7,827 nucleotides of DNA from Paludibacteraceae bacterium (GTDB lineage Bacteria; Bacteroidota; Bacteroidia; Bacteroidales; Paludibacteraceae), in assembly GCA_018055865.1 (NCBI GenBank), contig JAGPGR010000071.1:1-7827 (forward strand). Direction: 5' to 3'. Position numbers and translations under genes: made by a program. Positions within the stretch are counted from its first letter, which is position 1. Each line of letters opens with the position of its first letter. Below, one piece after another: positions 7,543 through 7,827 of this stretch. The notes below the pieces were generated by a model. It was not told the DNA's origin. It did no database searches and saw only the letters and a program-made list of their open reading frames with translations.

Positions 7543-7573
7543 CAAAATTAGTGATAAAATAGCTTCTGGCAAA
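7543..7573 (-). promoter_or_regulatory. Bacteroidota-type promoter of the TonB-dependent receptor
   Basis: On the minus strand, TTTG (7570-7573) is followed after exactly 19 bases by TAATTTTG (7543-7550). This matches both halves of the Bacteroidota primary-sigma promoter, TTTG-N19-TAnnTTTG. Transcription would begin near 7537, giving a leader of about 80 bases to the ATG at 7458. The -33 element overlaps the alternative TTG start at 7572, which rules that start out for this transcript. The leader shows no clear Shine-Dalgarno sequence. Confidence 0.75.
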
Positions 7574-7678
7574 ATGAGCGGGAAGGAAATCTTTGACCCG
7601 AAATGGAGTTAGTCCTTATTTTTTTGAATACAAAAATAATGCTATAATCATGCTTTGCGATATTTCAACAGTTCTGTT

Positions 7679-7709
7679 TTTCCCAAATCAGGGATTATTT
7701 GTACCTTTG
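7679..7709 (+). promoter_or_regulatory. Promoter of the tcdA-like gene
   Basis: TTTC (7679-7682) is followed after 19 bases by TACCTTTG (7702-7709), a full match to the -7 consensus TAnnTTTG with a three-of-four match at -33. The element lies about 25 bp upstream of the ATG, implying a short leader. It faces away from the receptor promoter, so 7574-7678 is the core of a divergent regulatory region; I see no palindromic operator there. Confidence 0.6.
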
Positions 7710-7733
7710 AAACGGAAAATGTAACCGGGAAAA

Positions 7734-7827
7734 ATGATGGACTACAGCAATGAGATATTTCAGCGGACGGAATTACTGTTGGGAAGTGAATTTTTGCAGC
7801 GTGCTGCCGAAAAGCGGGTGATTGTAT
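7734..7827 (+). CDS. tcdA: ThiF/MoeB/HesA-family E1-like protein, probably tRNA t6A dehydratase TcdA, N-terminal fragment
   Basis: Thirty-one codons are visible before the right edge. The segment FQRTELLLGSEFLQRAAEKRVIV (residues 9-31, in two parts: RTELLLG near 11-17 and the basic run before a beta-strand, KRVIV) matches the start of TcdA-like proteins. In those proteins it precedes the Rossmann nucleotide-binding loop GxGGVG, which here lies just outside the window. TcdA uses ATP to convert N6-threonylcarbamoyladenosine at tRNA position 37 to its cyclic form. Two adjacent ATGs (7734, 7737) could start translation; the first is reported. Other ThiF/MoeB relatives cannot be excluded from so short a piece. 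Confidence 0.72.
   Translation, partial: MMDYSNEIFQRTELLLGSEFLQRAAEKRVIV

Noticed and set aside
7459..7572. Extension of the TonB-dependent receptor to a TTG at 7572
   Set aside because: It would bury the signal peptide behind 38 residues, and the codon overlaps the -33 element of a strong promoter match.

Overview
The window looks like ordinary chromosomal housekeeping DNA from a member of the Bacteroidota, most likely the order Bacteroidales. The evidence is moderate GC with AT-rich gaps, start codons without clear Shine-Dalgarno sequences, several matches to the Bacteroidota promoter -7 element TAnnTTTG, a TonB-dependent receptor with an N-terminal carboxypeptidase-regulatory-like domain, and an aminotransferase whose sequence resembles Bacteroidales proteins I know. 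Genus cannot be told from this.

Layout from left to right. Positions 1-1403 (minus) hold the first 41 codons of NAD-dependent DNA ligase (ligA), preceded 35 bp upstream by a LolC/LolE-type ABC permease with a TTG start. The two probably form one transcript, permease first. The 219-bp gap 1404-1622 holds a perfect 14-bp palindrome and a weak promoter candidate. Positions 1623-3509 (minus) hold an exported gamma-glutamyltranspeptidase-family Ntn hydrolase. It keeps the catalytic threonine but lacks the residues that hold a gamma-glutamyl group in the E. coli enzyme. The gap 3510-3689 holds that gene's probable promoter and a clear intrinsic terminator for the next gene upstream. Positions 3690-4883 (minus) hold a fold-type-I PLP aminotransferase of the aspartate aminotransferase family. 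The 115-bp gap 4884-4998 is AT-rich and contains two short degenerate repeats. Positions 4999-7458 (minus) hold a TonB-dependent outer-membrane receptor with a well-formed promoter at 7543-7573. From this divergent region the plus strand carries the first 31 codons of a ThiF/MoeB-like E1 protein, probably the tRNA t6A dehydratase TcdA, running off the right edge.

The minus-strand genes look like separate transcription units rather than a pathway operon: a terminator separates the aminotransferase from the peptidase, and gaps of 115-220 bp separate the rest. Functions are lipoprotein sorting, DNA joining, periplasmic amide or peptide hydrolysis, amino-acid metabolism, outer-membrane uptake and tRNA modification. 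I found no mobile element, CRISPR array, RNA gene, defence locus or phage gene, and no convincing undescribed system. The best leads are the altered active site of the transpeptidase-family protein and the palindrome ahead of the permease gene.
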